Made by a program: the position numbers and the translations under genes | The notes under the pieces: generated by a model | The model's database searches: none | What the model saw: the letters and a program-made list of their open reading frames with translations, nothing else | Told to the model about the DNA's origin: nothing | Shown here: positions 7,739-16,724 of the stretch, one piece after another | Numbering within the stretch: position 1 is the stretch's first letter | Layout: each line of letters opens with the position of its first letter | Assembly (NCBI GenBank): GCA_002497765.1 | Contig: DAET01000070.1 | Span: 1 to 59,619, forward strand | Direction: 5' to 3' | DNA: 59,619 bases | DNA from: Euryarchaeota archaeon UBA486 | GTDB taxonomy: Archaea; Thermoplasmatota; Poseidoniia; Poseidoniales; Poseidoniaceae

Positions 7739-9604
7739 TCATGATTTCTTCTTTCGCTGGTGAGATTTCGCAAGGGTCCCCGGTGTACCTGCCCACTCCC
7801 AACCGGCAGCAACAGCACGAGCCAGACCGATGCATTTCCCACCCTGGAGGACTCGAAGGTCATCGCCCATTCGGATGGTCGGATCTGCTTTCTCGACCAA
7901 CTGGGCGAACACGTCACCCTTCCAAACCACATCCTCACGCAACACCACCGCCTTGAGGGCTTGGTGGTGGTGAAGGAGATCGATGGCTGCCCTTGAGAAC
8001 GAAAACCCGTTCCTGTCGATGGACCAGACGGCCATTTGAGTCCCGTCGAGTTCAAGTCGCCAGCGGGGGAGTTTACCTCGGACAACCAACGCCTCGCACC
8101 ATGCGTCGGTCCCGGTTACCTTGCGGGCGATGCTCCTGAAATGTTCTTTGAGTCGAAGGTTGTTCTTTTGATTCTTCAAGTCGTACCGCTCTCGGGCGTC
8201 CTTGACTGCAGCGGTTAAACGAGCCAAGGCATCAAAATTCGTTGACCCTTGTCCCTGACGGGTGTTGACAACATCAACGGCGAGGAACGACAGATCCATG
8301 TCCGTGTGATTGATGATTTCCCTGTATCCGACCCGCTGGACCAACGCCGTGAGCATTCGACGGACTCGGCCAAGTTCATCCGACGACCAATCTCCGGTGA
8401 CCGGCACGTCATAGTTAGCAGCAGGCCAAACGTCCTCAAGGTCCCTGGGAACAAGGCCAAGAGGCGAGGTCATCATCACTTCATGACAACCCGTTGAGCC
8501 GATGGCACGCAGAAATTGACCGTGCGATTTTGAAAGCCTGTAGGGTTTTCTTGCCGAGCATGGCAGGAGAATCATCACGTTGCGAACGGGTGCCGGTGCT
8601 TCGTAGTCTTCGGCCATGAACCGTTCCCAATCGGCCACCAGCGGATCGGTGAGTGCGTTGGATGAAAAACAAGCAAACTCGGTCGTGGCCGGCATATGTG
8701 ATGCCAACACACCCTCGTTCCCAGCAACCAAGTCCTGATGCCGCCGAAGATGCTCGACGAGACGAGGACTTGACTGACTTTGCTGGACGGCCAGCGTCCG
8801 AAGAGAACCTGTCATGACGGCGGCTCGAACCTCGTCCAGCGTCTTGACCATGTGATAGGCCTGAGCCTCCACGCTGGTTGCTTCGTGGTCCAGTGGAAGC
8901 CGCGGCCCCCACGCCGTCAAGACAACGCCGTTCGCCGACGCCTCTCTGCACCGAGCAAGGTCGAACAAATCCACACCCATGGACACCAGAACGCTGAGGT
9001 TGTCCGGCCCGCCAAGACCGGGCGTCCACAACAGGGCGCCGGGAAATCGATGCTTAAGGGTCATCACCGCCGTGGGGAGTTTACCGGGTTGGCTGGCCAA
9101 TTGAACGGCGTCCGTCAGCACCACGATTTCGGGGGACAGCGAAGGGTCCGTGAGCGAGTCGTCGTGGTTCATGCGTTGCCATGAAACTGGAAGCAGCGAG
9201 GAGGTCCCTTGGGCCTCACCTGCGTTGGCATCTTCAAGTGATGGAGGAAGGACATGCCCGACGTTCACCGAGTAGGTTGGTCCGTTCTCCTTGAATTCAG
9301 GTGGGCAGAACGAACCTCTTGATCTGATGCTCAAAACCGAAGGAAGGGAGGTTGATGACGCTGAGGAGAAGGGAGCGTAGTCCACGGGAAGAGCAGGGTC
9401 ATCCGCCATCAACACAAGTGCTGGTGTCTTGGCACTTGGCGATTTTCGGTCACCCAATCCCCACATACGACCGTAGCGGTCGCGGTGGAGAACGGTTCGA
9501 CCAAGGGCATCGGCCATGTCGAGCCCTGCGGCCGTATCTTCTTGAAGAGTTTGAACCCAAACCGGGGGGAGGGTTTTGAAAGACGCCCCCTCACGCAGTC
9601 TCAT
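7739..9604 (-). CDS. arcS: Archaeosine synthase ArcS (TgtA2)
   Basis: The product is about 621 residues. It carries the ArcS signature PCSARKPYRLSKSH near residues 346-360, which separates ArcS from the base-exchanging transglycosylase TgtA. ArcS converts preQ0 at position 15 of the tRNA D-loop towards archaeosine, which stabilises the tRNA core. The N-terminal 300 residues are a TGT-like barrel that has lost the exchange active site. Strands such as EIVVLTDAVQL and ALLWTPGLGGPDNLSVLVSMGVDLFD are visible. The C-terminus is a PUA RNA-binding domain (VVLREDVVWKGDVFA ... GGKCIGLARAV). The start is uncertain: the ATG at 9604 gives a 2-base overlap with the divergent gene at 9603, while an ATG at 9667 would add 21 basic residues and lie within that gene's signal-peptide region. 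Confidence 0.93.
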   Translation of the reverse strand: MRLREGASFKTLPPVWVQTLQEDTAAGLDMADALGRTVLHRDRYGRMWGLGDRKSPSAKTPALVLMADDPALPVDYAPFSSASSTSLPSVLSIRSRGSFCPPEFKENGPTYSVNVGHVLPPSLEDANAGEAQGTSSLLPVSWQRMNHDDSLTDPSLSPEIVVLTDAVQLASQPGKLPTAVMTLKHRFPGALLWTPGLGGPDNLSVLVSMGVDLFDLARCREASANGVVLTAWGPRLPLDHEATSVEAQAYHMVKTLDEVRAAVMTGSLRTLAVQQSQSSPRLVEHLRRHQDLVAGNEGVLASHMPATTEFACFSSNALTDPLVADWERFMAEDYEAPAPVRNVMILLPCSARKPYRLSKSHGQFLRAIGSTGCHEVMMTSPLGLVPRDLEDVWPAANYDVPVTGDWSSDELGRVRRMLTALVQRVGYREIINHTDMDLSFLAVDVVNTRQGQGSTNFDALARLTAAVKDARERYDLKNQKNNLRLKEHFRSIARKVTGTDAWCEALVVRGKLPRWRLELDGTQMAVWSIDRNGFSFSRAAIDLLHHHQALKAVVLREDVVWKGDVFAQLVEKADPTIRMGDDLRVLQGGKCIGLARAVAAGWEWAGTPGTLAKSHQRKKKS

Positions 9605-11801
9605 GGGATGGAGAAGGAGTGAGTGCCTGGCGATCTCGCTCGTCCTTCTTTTCCTTCTCCTCGCCATGCCCGTCGAGGCCCAGACCGATCAACCGTTGCA
9701 GCTTGATGGAGGGCGCTCCGTCATTGACCTCAATGCAGGCGAAGCACGGGACGTGCAGTTCACCGTGTCATCCGAAAGCGTGGCAATCCTCTCTTGGACC
9801 TGTTCATCCTGCCAACTGGAGGTGGGCGAACACGACGATAACCTCGCCGTTGAAGCCCACGGGACCACCATGCTGAGCGTTCAAGCGAACCAAACCGACA
9901 CCCTGACGTTGACCTTGTCCGCCGAAGGATCCGAGGCGGTAGAACTGCTGCTGTTCAACCAAATCGGGACCACCATGAACACGCAGCGACCTGCACCCGG
10001 TGCGGCCACAGACCACGTCACACCCGCTGTATGCACCTCCGCCAACGCCTGTTTGACGGCCACTGACCACCATTTATTCTCCGTTCCAGAGTTGAACCAG
10101 GCCACCACCAGCGGTGTGGTGGAGGCCAACGCCTACCACCATGTGGCCTTCAACGCCTCATCGGGCGATACTCTCGAATGGCAGTGGCTCGCAACCACCG
10201 AAGCCGTGTCCGTCGAAATGTTTCACCAAACCGAGACGAGCGAAACCCTCACCGACACAGATTTGAACGCTGGAGCGTCGACGGTGTGGTCGGCTTCAAC
10301 GCCGCTGGGAGCACACTGGGTAGCCCCCACTGACGGGCGATTCATTGCTCGTATAGCGACCCAAGCCCCCGTTGCCTTTTGGGCGGCGCATGTCGTGTTG
10401 CACCACCATGAACCGGTCCATTCCTTGATGGAGAGCAACCTCACATCAGGCACTGAAATCATCGGCCACGGCAACATCACCGCCCCGTTCGCATGGGACG
10501 AAACCCAGGAACTCAGTGTTGAGGCGGTGCACCACCCTGTGGTGTTCTCGGTCGACCAACTGCTGAACGGCGCATGGGTGGCAGGTTCGCCCCACACCCT
10601 TCAACCGGGCGAACCGATGAAGGTGTACCCCTATCCGGACGTGAGTGCCGGGCGAATGAAGGTGACCGGTGCAACAGCGTTCATGCTCGAAGCCTCCACC
10701 CGGTCGTATGCAGACCTCGACGGTCTTGAGGCCCCGTCCTACCGGCCCACGGACAACGCAACCAACAATGCGACTTGGCCGGTCATCAACCTAACCGAAC
10801 CCACCTCAGGAGAACTCACCCTGGCCGTCCACGACACCACAGACACGTATCGATTGGTGGTGGACGGCTGGAGCGAATCCATTCACTTCGTTCAGTTCGT
10901 GGTTGAGGGTGATGTCGCTGACCTTGAGATCCAACTGTGGGACATCGACCAGAACACGGGTGAAGTGTTGGCGACGGACATCACCCGTCCAGTGGGCGAA
11001 CAGCTTCGAATCGGACTGCAGGTCGGAAGAGGTACGCATTACCTCCAACTTCGATTCCAAAACGCCTCTGAGGCGACCCCTCACCTCTGGGGAGAGGATG
11101 TGGCCTCGAGAAGCTACACACTGCGGCCCGCCTACACCCTCATCGATGAAGGCGACGAGCCCTGGTTCCCACCCAGCGAGGACGCGGTGTTCTGGGGCGG
11201 TGTCGCACGGTGGTTCATGGGCCTCCTGTTCTTGTTGCCTGCCGTTTATCTCTTCATCCACGTCAAACGTTCTCAAGCCTTTGCGGCTTCGGTGGCCGAG
11301 AAAAAGGAGAGGCTTTCGTGGTACATCTCGAGGTTGGACAGCGGTGAAAGCAGTCCAAAACAGGCGCGAATTGACATGAGCAAAGCCCTGCGTGCCGTCG
11401 CCGAACTCGATTGGAACGAGGGACTCGAGGCTTGGGGGCCCAAGCGATTGGAGCATCGAACCGAGGACGTGGCCCTCGCCATTTGGAGTGTAGATGAGCG
11501 TTTAGCTACCAAAGAAAAGGCTTGGCCGGTCGTGGTCGGTGTTCATGTTCTGAACGGCACATGGGATCTTGCTGCCCTCCGGTTTGATGCCCCAGAAGGG
11601 CAGGGCTTTGAGGTCGTGCATGTGGAACCGCGTTTCCTTTTCCAAGGGGAGGAAGTGTTCCTTGACACCATGGGTCCCGGCCATCGAACCTACCTCATCG
11701 TTGAATTGGCCGGTCCCGCTCAACACGTCGACGTAGAACTCAACGGACGGATGGACGGTCAGCCGTTCGCTGCTCGTGTTCCGGAAACGCTTGAGCGATG
11801 A
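9603..11801 (+). CDS. Large secreted protein with single C-terminal membrane helix and cytosolic domain
   Basis: The 732-residue product starts with a signal peptide (MGWRRSECLAISLVLLFLLL, cleavage after VEAQ). The long beta-rich ectodomain of roughly 510 residues contains several sequons, including NATNNATW. One membrane helix follows at about positions 11206-11262 (RWFMGLLFLLPAVYLFIHVK). A cytosolic region of about 180 residues has a helical segment (KERLSWYISRLDSG) and a beta domain. I chose the ATG at 9603. A TTG at 9576 would add nine residues and has a purine-rich GGAGG four bases ahead, so it cannot be excluded. The gene is divergent from arcS and their 5' ends touch. It ends 8 bases from the convergent dnaJ stop. 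No known domain is recognised. The large inner domain is unusual and could pass a signal or attach the protein to a cytosolic partner. Confidence 0.83.
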   Translation: MGWRRSECLAISLVLLFLLLAMPVEAQTDQPLQLDGGRSVIDLNAGEARDVQFTVSSESVAILSWTCSSCQLEVGEHDDNLAVEAHGTTMLSVQANQTDTLTLTLSAEGSEAVELLLFNQIGTTMNTQRPAPGAATDHVTPAVCTSANACLTATDHHLFSVPELNQATTSGVVEANAYHHVAFNASSGDTLEWQWLATTEAVSVEMFHQTETSETLTDTDLNAGASTVWSASTPLGAHWVAPTDGRFIARIATQAPVAFWAAHVVLHHHEPVHSLMESNLTSGTEIIGHGNITAPFAWDETQELSVEAVHHPVVFSVDQLLNGAWVAGSPHTLQPGEPMKVYPYPDVSAGRMKVTGATAFMLEASTRSYADLDGLEAPSYRPTDNATNNATWPVINLTEPTSGELTLAVHDTTDTYRLVVDGWSESIHFVQFVVEGDVADLEIQLWDIDQNTGEVLATDITRPVGEQLRIGLQVGRGTHYLQLRFQNASEATPHLWGEDVASRSYTLRPAYTLIDEGDEPWFPPSEDAVFWGGVARWFMGLLFLLPAVYLFIHVKRSQAFAASVAEKKERLSWYISRLDSGESSPKQARIDMSKALRAVAELDWNEGLEAWGPKRLEHRTEDVALAIWSVDERLATKEKAWPVVVGVHVLNGTWDLAALRFDAPEGQGFEVVHVEPRFLFQGEEVFLDTMGPGHRTYLIVELAGPAQHVDVELNGRMDGQPFAARVPETLER

Positions 11802-11809
11802 CCAGACGC

Positions 11810-12934
11810 TCAACCACGACGTCGCTCGTCCGCATCGTCGAGAATGCTGGCCTCGACATCGCCAGGAGCAAGGTCAGCCCGCATGGTCTCCAACCCTTTC
11901 CGAGTGGCTTTCGGGACTTTCTTTGGCATGTGGAGTTTCAGGAGCACCACCACATCACCTCGCCCACCGCCCCGCTGTCGAGGAAGACCGCGCTTTCGCA
12001 ATTCAATGGTCTCGCCCGAGTTGGAATAGGCTGGCACCTTGATCACCAGCGGTTTCCCGTCAAGATGTTCCAACTCCACCGTCGTCCCCAAGACCAAATC
12101 GGCATAACCAAGCGGGAGCGACATGATGAGGTCAGAACCAGAGCGTTCGAACCATTGATGCTGTTCAATGTCGAGTTCAATGAATAAATCCCCGGGTTCT
12201 CCCACGCCCTGCGGGGCAGGTTCACCTTTCCCACGCATGCGCATTCGAGTGCCATCCTCAGCGCCTTCGGGAACGCTGAATCGGAGCGTGTTCGATTTGA
12301 GTTCTTGACCCCGCCCGGAACAATCGCCGCAGGGATGGTCTGCTACGTTCCCACGCCCACCGCAATCCTGGCAGGGCTGCACTGCTTCTTGGATGAACGG
12401 ACCAACTTGTTGTCGGACGCGAACTTGCCCTCGTCCAGCGCAGGTGTTACAGGGGGACAACTCGCCTCCCTCGGCACCGGTTCCATCGCACGTGCTGCAC
12501 GGTTCGGGCAGGTCGAGAACGACCTCTTGCTCCGAACCGAGGTACACATCTCGGAGGGAGATGGAATGTCGAATGAGAATGTCCGAACCTCGACGTGTGG
12601 AGCGTCGACGAGAGCCACCGCCAAAAAACGAGGAAAAGAAATCTCCTCCAAGGATGTCCTCGAGATTGATGTTGAATCCACCGCCACCAAAACCACTGAA
12701 GGGCGAACCTTGAGGTCCACTGTGCCCAAACCGGTCGTACTGAGCCCGCTTTTGATCGTCCGAGAGCACCGCATAGGCTTCTTGGATCTCTTTGAATCGG
12801 TCCTCCGCATCCTCCTCGGTGCTCCGGTCGGGGTGGTATTTGCGAGCGAGACGACGGAAGGCGTTCTTGAGGTCGCTTGCAGAAGCCGACTTCTCAACGC
12901 CAAGGACGTCGTAGTAGTCCCGCTTCTCACTCAT
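11810..12934 (-). CDS. dnaJ: Chaperone protein DnaJ
   Basis: This is a full-length 374-residue type I Hsp40 co-chaperone, which delivers unfolded substrates to DnaK and stimulates its ATPase. The order is as expected: a J domain at residues 1-70 with the HPD tripeptide in KYHPDRS; a Gly/Phe-rich linker (GPQGSPFSGFGGGGFN); four CxxCxGxG zinc repeats (CSTCDGTG, CNTCAGRG, CQDCGGRG, CGDCSGRG); and the C-terminal substrate-binding beta domains. The ATG at 12934 (MSEKRDYYDVLGV) is the family start. Upstream in-frame codons would add 25 unconserved residues. The dnaK partner is not in the window. Type I DnaJ in mesophilic archaea is generally thought to be of bacterial origin. The gene lies 56 bases downstream of the zinc-ribbon membrane protein on the same strand. 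Confidence 0.97.
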   Translation of the reverse strand: MSEKRDYYDVLGVEKSASASDLKNAFRRLARKYHPDRSTEEDAEDRFKEIQEAYAVLSDDQKRAQYDRFGHSGPQGSPFSGFGGGGFNINLEDILGGDFFSSFFGGGSRRRSTRRGSDILIRHSISLRDVYLGSEQEVVLDLPEPCSTCDGTGAEGGELSPCNTCAGRGQVRVRQQVGPFIQEAVQPCQDCGGRGNVADHPCGDCSGRGQELKSNTLRFSVPEGAEDGTRMRMRGKGEPAPQGVGEPGDLFIELDIEQHQWFERSGSDLIMSLPLGYADLVLGTTVELEHLDGKPLVIKVPAYSNSGETIELRKRGLPRQRGGGRGDVVVLLKLHMPKKVPKATRKGLETMRADLAPGDVEASILDDADERRRG

Positions 12935-12990
12935 GGCGCCGTCCTCGTTGGAGACGACGGGAGACCTGTTTTGAACCTCACGCCTCCCCT

Positions 12991-13926
12991 TCAAAGGTCC
13001 AAGCCACAATGGGGGCAGAATCGCTCACTGGGGCTCACGGGTGCACTGCAACCCCGACACGTCGGGCCCGTGGTGGCCACGGGACTGGACGACGACGGAC
13101 TTTGACCCATCATGGCCATGCTTTCCAACGACTCGGAAACAACCGGAACGACTTTTCCAACCGGTGTTGGATCAGCACCGTCCCGAACCTGTCCTGAGGT
13201 CGTCATCACGGTTTCAACCCCCCCTGAGTCGCTCATCGAGGTCATGTTGACCTCCGAGTCATCCTGGCCTTTATCGAGGCGAAGCGGAGCCACGGGGCGT
13301 TGTGCTGTAACCGGTGATACCGCAGCGGCTTGCCGCAACCTTGCTTGACGCTGAGCCTCTCGTTCGGCCTTGCTGTCGACGCCAAACAGACCAAAGAGAC
13401 CGTCCAAAAATCGATCCATGGGGCTGATTTTCCTGCTGGCACCCATGGTACCAACAACGGTTTCGTCGTCCAACGTGGCACTTCCTGTAACTCGGGCGTT
13501 GGCTTTGACGATGTGGTCAGCTTCGCTGAGCATTTGGACTTCGACTTTGGCCTCGTCGCCCAATTCCATTTCCGGACCTTCCCCTGAAATCTCTCCGACC
13601 GAACGAGTAAGCCCGTGTTTGTTCAACGGGTCCATCGCTCCATCAAGGTGTGCATCCGTAGCCCAAACACCTCGCTCTTCCGCCTCGTAGACGTGTTTGA
13701 TTTTCCGCATGGCTTTGGCTCGGTTGTATTCGTGATCCTTCACCACACCTGAGCGACGATACACCACCACGCCGATGAGAACGGCGACCAGGTACCATGC
13801 GTACATCAGCCTAGGTTCGAGTTCAAACATGGTCTGCAGCGGGGGAAGCGACAGATGAGAAGCCCCCATCACGAGAAGCGGCAGCACGCTGAGGCTGCGA
13901 TTCGTGACCCCACGTGATTTGGCCAT
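12991..13926 (-). CDS. Membrane protein with C-terminal zinc ribbon
   Basis: The 311-residue product has two hydrophobic helices near its N-terminus (around LSVLPLLVMGASHL and YAWYLVAVLIGVVVYRR). A cytosolic domain of about 220 residues follows, with a charged helix (AEREAQRQARLRQAA) and a Ser/Met/Gly-rich linker. It ends in a zinc ribbon, CRGC ... CPHC within the last 25 residues. The ATG at 13926 (MAKSRGVTNRS) is preferred; longer forms add 33 residues with no conserved look. The gene lies between a GT2 glycosyltransferase and dnaJ on the same strand with gaps of about 55 bases. Such terminal zinc ribbons are common in archaeal membrane proteins of unknown role, and no function can be assigned. 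A link to protein quality control through the dnaJ neighbour is only a guess. Confidence 0.82.
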   Translation of the reverse strand: MAKSRGVTNRSLSVLPLLVMGASHLSLPPLQTMFELEPRLMYAWYLVAVLIGVVVYRRSGVVKDHEYNRAKAMRKIKHVYEAEERGVWATDAHLDGAMDPLNKHGLTRSVGEISGEGPEMELGDEAKVEVQMLSEADHIVKANARVTGSATLDDETVVGTMGASRKISPMDRFLDGLFGLFGVDSKAEREAQRQARLRQAAAVSPVTAQRPVAPLRLDKGQDDSEVNMTSMSDSGGVETVMTTSGQVRDGADPTPVGKVVPVVSESLESMAMMGQSPSSSSPVATTGPTCRGCSAPVSPSERFCPHCGLDL

Positions 13927-13981
13927 GGTGCTCAGTCCCTTGGTCTGGCGATTCACTGATGTATCTATTGGCTGAATGTAT

Positions 13982-15019
13982 CTATGAACGGTCGCTGGGC
14001 AGCCGCCCCCGACGAACCAGTCCATCGCCCATACCCAGCGTAAAACTGGTGTGAAGCATCAGCAAACACAGGGGTACGCCAACCAAGGCCGACCAACCAT
14101 CGCCACGCATCGCCCGGTGAACACCTGCGAATCCGAGAGCGACCCCATAACATGCAACAAGGACCCACCAGAGGGGTTCGCCTGCTACCCCCAACGCCAT
14201 GGTCAGCAAGAGACCGACCAACGGGAGAAATTCCTGCCAGGTTGCACGGCGAGGGTGCTTGAGAAGTACTTTTGTTCTCCAAAAACCGTACCTGTGGCCC
14301 ATTTTCCACCAGTTGGCAAGGGTTGAGCGCTTGTGCATGTGAACCGTGGTGGCGCCATCCCTGTAAAGCACGTATCCAGATTTCAGCAGACGCATGGAAA
14401 GTTCACTGTCCTGGCTGGTGATGAAGGATTCATCCCACCCTCCAACGGCGTTGAGCGATGTGCGGCTGTGCATGACAAAGGCCGGTACCTTCGTCGGTTC
14501 TCGCCCACTGAATTGGCTGAACTGCCCACCGCTGCGACCGATGGGCGATGCCAAGGCCCCGTCGATCCAACGTGCTGTTCGAGACGTCGCTTGGTTTGCA
14601 GGCAGGACCCTGACGCCCAGGCCAGAGAGGCGGTCTCCGACTTCATCCTGACACGCCGCCCACGCTTGGAGACGGGATTCGAGGTGATCTGGCGGAACCG
14701 TGGCATGACCGATCAGTTCAACCAGGAACTCAACGCTATCCGGCAAGGTGGAAAGGGCCAGGTTTCGAGCGTGGGCGACGGTTCGATTTGGGTTTTCCAT
14801 GAACGAGAGCTGGGGGTAATCATCACCTTGATGCTCCTCCATGATGCCATTCACCACCCGTTGGGTGCCGTCGGTGGAACCGCCATCCAGCACCACAATC
14901 ATGTGGCGGGCAGGTTCAATCGTTTGCTCGAGAAGCGACAGCAAGCAGGCTTCGATGTGTTCAACTTCATTGTAAACGGGAATGACGGTCGCCAATTCAG
15001 GACCCTCAGCCGCATCCAT
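13982..15019 (-). CDS. Family 2 glycosyltransferase with C-terminal membrane helices
   Basis: The 345-residue product has a GT-A fold glycosyltransferase domain in its first 230 residues. The start ATVIPVYNE is followed by IVVLDGGSTDGT, the nucleotide-sugar binding pattern (here DGGS instead of DDGS). NPNRTVAHARNLAL follows, and near residue 190 come NAVGGWDESF and SQDSELSMRLLKSG, which supply the catalytic base region. The C-terminal 110 residues hold hydrophobic helices (PLVGLLLTMALGVAG, WWVLVACYGVALGFAG, VGVPLCLLMLHT). The enzyme therefore faces the cytosol at the membrane and probably moves a sugar to a lipid or membrane-bound acceptor. The ATG at 15019 directly precedes the conserved fold; an ATG at 15121 would overlap the divergent gene. 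A role in the glycans transferred by AglB is plausible but unproven. Confidence 0.92.
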   Translation of the reverse strand: MDAAEGPELATVIPVYNEVEHIEACLLSLLEQTIEPARHMIVVLDGGSTDGTQRVVNGIMEEHQGDDYPQLSFMENPNRTVAHARNLALSTLPDSVEFLVELIGHATVPPDHLESRLQAWAACQDEVGDRLSGLGVRVLPANQATSRTARWIDGALASPIGRSGGQFSQFSGREPTKVPAFVMHSRTSLNAVGGWDESFITSQDSELSMRLLKSGYVLYRDGATTVHMHKRSTLANWWKMGHRYGFWRTKVLLKHPRRATWQEFLPLVGLLLTMALGVAGEPLWWVLVACYGVALGFAGVHRAMRGDGWSALVGVPLCLLMLHTSFTLGMGDGLVRRGRLPSDRS

Positions 15020-15108
15020 ACATCGTGGTGGTTGGAGTCCGTTTTCACCTCTTCGTCTGCTGCATTCATCCTCGGTATGTTCTTTGAGGTCAACCCCCTC
15101 CCTCGACC

Positions 15109-15624
15109 ATGGATGGTTCACGGCTGCGGCTCACAGGCGTAGGCGAGGGGTTCACGACCCGAATCACCACGACCCTGACGGGGGTTGACTCACCAACCAA
15201 GGTGCTCGAAGCACTTCAACGGCTCTTTCCAGAGACGTCAAGGCCTGACCTCGAACCCGAACCTTCCTTGGGGCATCCCGTGAACGCCGAATGGGAATTT
15301 GATGAGGTTTCGCTGGCCACCTTTCTTCAACAACTCCACGAACAACGCATTCTCGACACGGCTCTCGATGCGATGTCGATGAACATGGATGGAAACACCA
15401 CCACCTTCCGTGTTGCTCGGCAGGCGGCAGTGGCCGGAAAAATCGCTTTTCCAATTCCCGGAGATGACCCCTTGGGCGGCGCGTTTTCCATCACCATCAC
15501 CGGGGAGGGACTCGAGGATTGGCTCCAGGCAGCCACATGGCATGCAGGACGTACGCAGGTCCCTCGACACATCAACGACGATCATTCCATGAGCGAAGAC
15601 GGCGAGTCTACGACGTGGGTTTGA
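15109..15624 (+). CDS. UPF0201 family protein (COG1325-like)
   Basis: The 171-residue cytosolic product matches the archaeal UPF0201 pattern. An N-terminal beta-alpha unit (RITTTLTGVDSPTKVLEALQRLFP) is followed by the helix LATFLQQLHEQRILDTALDAM and the strand-turn VARQAAVAGKIAFPIPGDDPLGG. The family normally shows equivalents of QRILDAAR, QAAFVGKV and PLG. It is widespread in archaea and has been listed as a possible exosome or RNA-related protein, but no biochemical role is established to my knowledge. The C-terminal 40 residues continue past the usual end. The ATG at 15109 is used. The gene is divergent from the GT2 gene, and its last 17 bases overlap the 3' end of the convergent Pcp-NUDIX gene. 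Confidence 0.75.
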   Translation: MDGSRLRLTGVGEGFTTRITTTLTGVDSPTKVLEALQRLFPETSRPDLEPEPSLGHPVNAEWEFDEVSLATFLQQLHEQRILDTALDAMSMNMDGNTTTFRVARQAAVAGKIAFPIPGDDPLGGAFSITITGEGLEDWLQAATWHAGRTQVPRHINDDHSMSEDGESTTWV

Positions 15625-16672
15625 ACACTTCAGCCAGGAAGGCGATCATTTCGCCATCCCTGCCGGCCCATTCAAGTTCAGGGACCTTGTTCGGGCTCAA
15701 CCACCGAACGGCCTGGTGGACATGCAGAGCGAGATCAGGTGGAACATGATTCACCGAGGAATGTATGAGGTGGATGACAAAAGCCTCGTCACCGCGTTGC
15801 CGGTACCACGAACCAAGCGGGTGGCCCGCTCGGACATCCAAGGAGAGTTCCTCGCGAACCTCACGTTCCAGAGCCATTGACCACGATTCATTTCGTTCAC
15901 ATTTCCCACCGGGAAACTCCCAAAGGAGGCCGTCGGCTTCTCCTGCGCTGCGTTGGCCGACGAGGACCTCGCCCCCATAGGACGAAAGTGCAGCAGCGAC
16001 CACGTGGTGTGGAGCCATGGGGTAGGGGCGCAGCATGTACGCTAAGCAGGATTCAACCATTGCCACACCTTGTTCGACCGAGAGTTTCGTTTCGCCAGGG
16101 AGATGAAGAAACAACACGGGTGAGGGCACAGGGTCCGTGGAAGGTCGTTCACACACCGCTCTCATCGTGGCGTGGTAGGTCTCGTTGCAAAGGTACGCTC
16201 CGGCATCGGTGGAAAGCGTGAACGGGACGGGAAAGTCATCGGGCTGCCACAGCGTAAGGTCCAACCAACAACCGCGATGACCTTTGCCGTCCAACTGACC
16301 GTCGTTGATTTGACGACCTTTGTTATCTGGAATTCGCATGTGAAGACGATCCTGTGCCAAGCGCTCCAAGCGTGGAACATCGCATGATTCGCACAGACCA
16401 ACATGGAGAATGGCATCCCACCCTTCCCCGCTGCTGATCCGCGCAGCGGTGCGCTGGGCGCCTTCAGCGTCCACGGTTAACACATCGGTTTCAACATGAA
16501 CGGGAAACGAATGCGCTGTCCAAGGGTTGACCAGTTGGTGTGAATCCTGAAGACGATTGACAACACGTTGGCTGATGTTGGTGTCGTTCCCGCCAAAGGG
16601 TTCGAACCCGGTGACCAAAACGGTGGGAACGGGCTCCATGACCGATGATGGGAAGGTGGGTTTTTGATTCAT
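15608..16672 (-). CDS. Fusion of pyroglutamyl-peptidase I (C15) and NUDIX hydrolase
   Basis: The 354-residue product joins two enzymes that are normally separate. Residues 15-215 form a pyroglutamyl peptidase, which removes N-terminal pyroglutamate. The fold starts at VLVTGFEPFGG, and the expected triad is present as E103 (LERLAQ), C162 (AYLCNE) and H190 (LFLHLP), with RIPDN conserved in between. Residues 222-350 form a NUDIX domain with an intact box, G256-x5-E262-x7-R270-E-V-x-E274-E, preceded by LLWEFPGGK. The WEFPGGK setting resembles MutT-type nucleotide pyrophosphohydrolases, but the substrate is unknown. The join at about residue 218 has no long linker. I use the ATG at 16672; an ATG at codon 12 (16639) would give a more typical Pcp N-terminus. 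The 3' end overlaps the UPF0201 gene. Confidence 0.9.
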   Translation of the reverse strand: MNQKPTFPSSVMEPVPTVLVTGFEPFGGNDTNISQRVVNRLQDSHQLVNPWTAHSFPVHVETDVLTVDAEGAQRTAARISSGEGWDAILHVGLCESCDVPRLERLAQDRLHMRIPDNKGRQINDGQLDGKGHRGCWLDLTLWQPDDFPVPFTLSTDAGAYLCNETYHATMRAVCERPSTDPVPSPVLFLHLPGETKLSVEQGVAMVESCLAYMLRPYPMAPHHVVAAALSSYGGEVLVGQRSAGEADGLLWEFPGGKCERNESWSMALEREVREELSLDVRAGHPLGSWYRQRGDEAFVIHLIHSSVNHVPPDLALHVHQAVRWLSPNKVPELEWAGRDGEMIAFLAEVFKPTS

Positions 16673-16724
16673 CCGACAGCTTCATCGGCGTCATCTTCAC
16701 AAACATGAAACGCGACCCGCCTCC

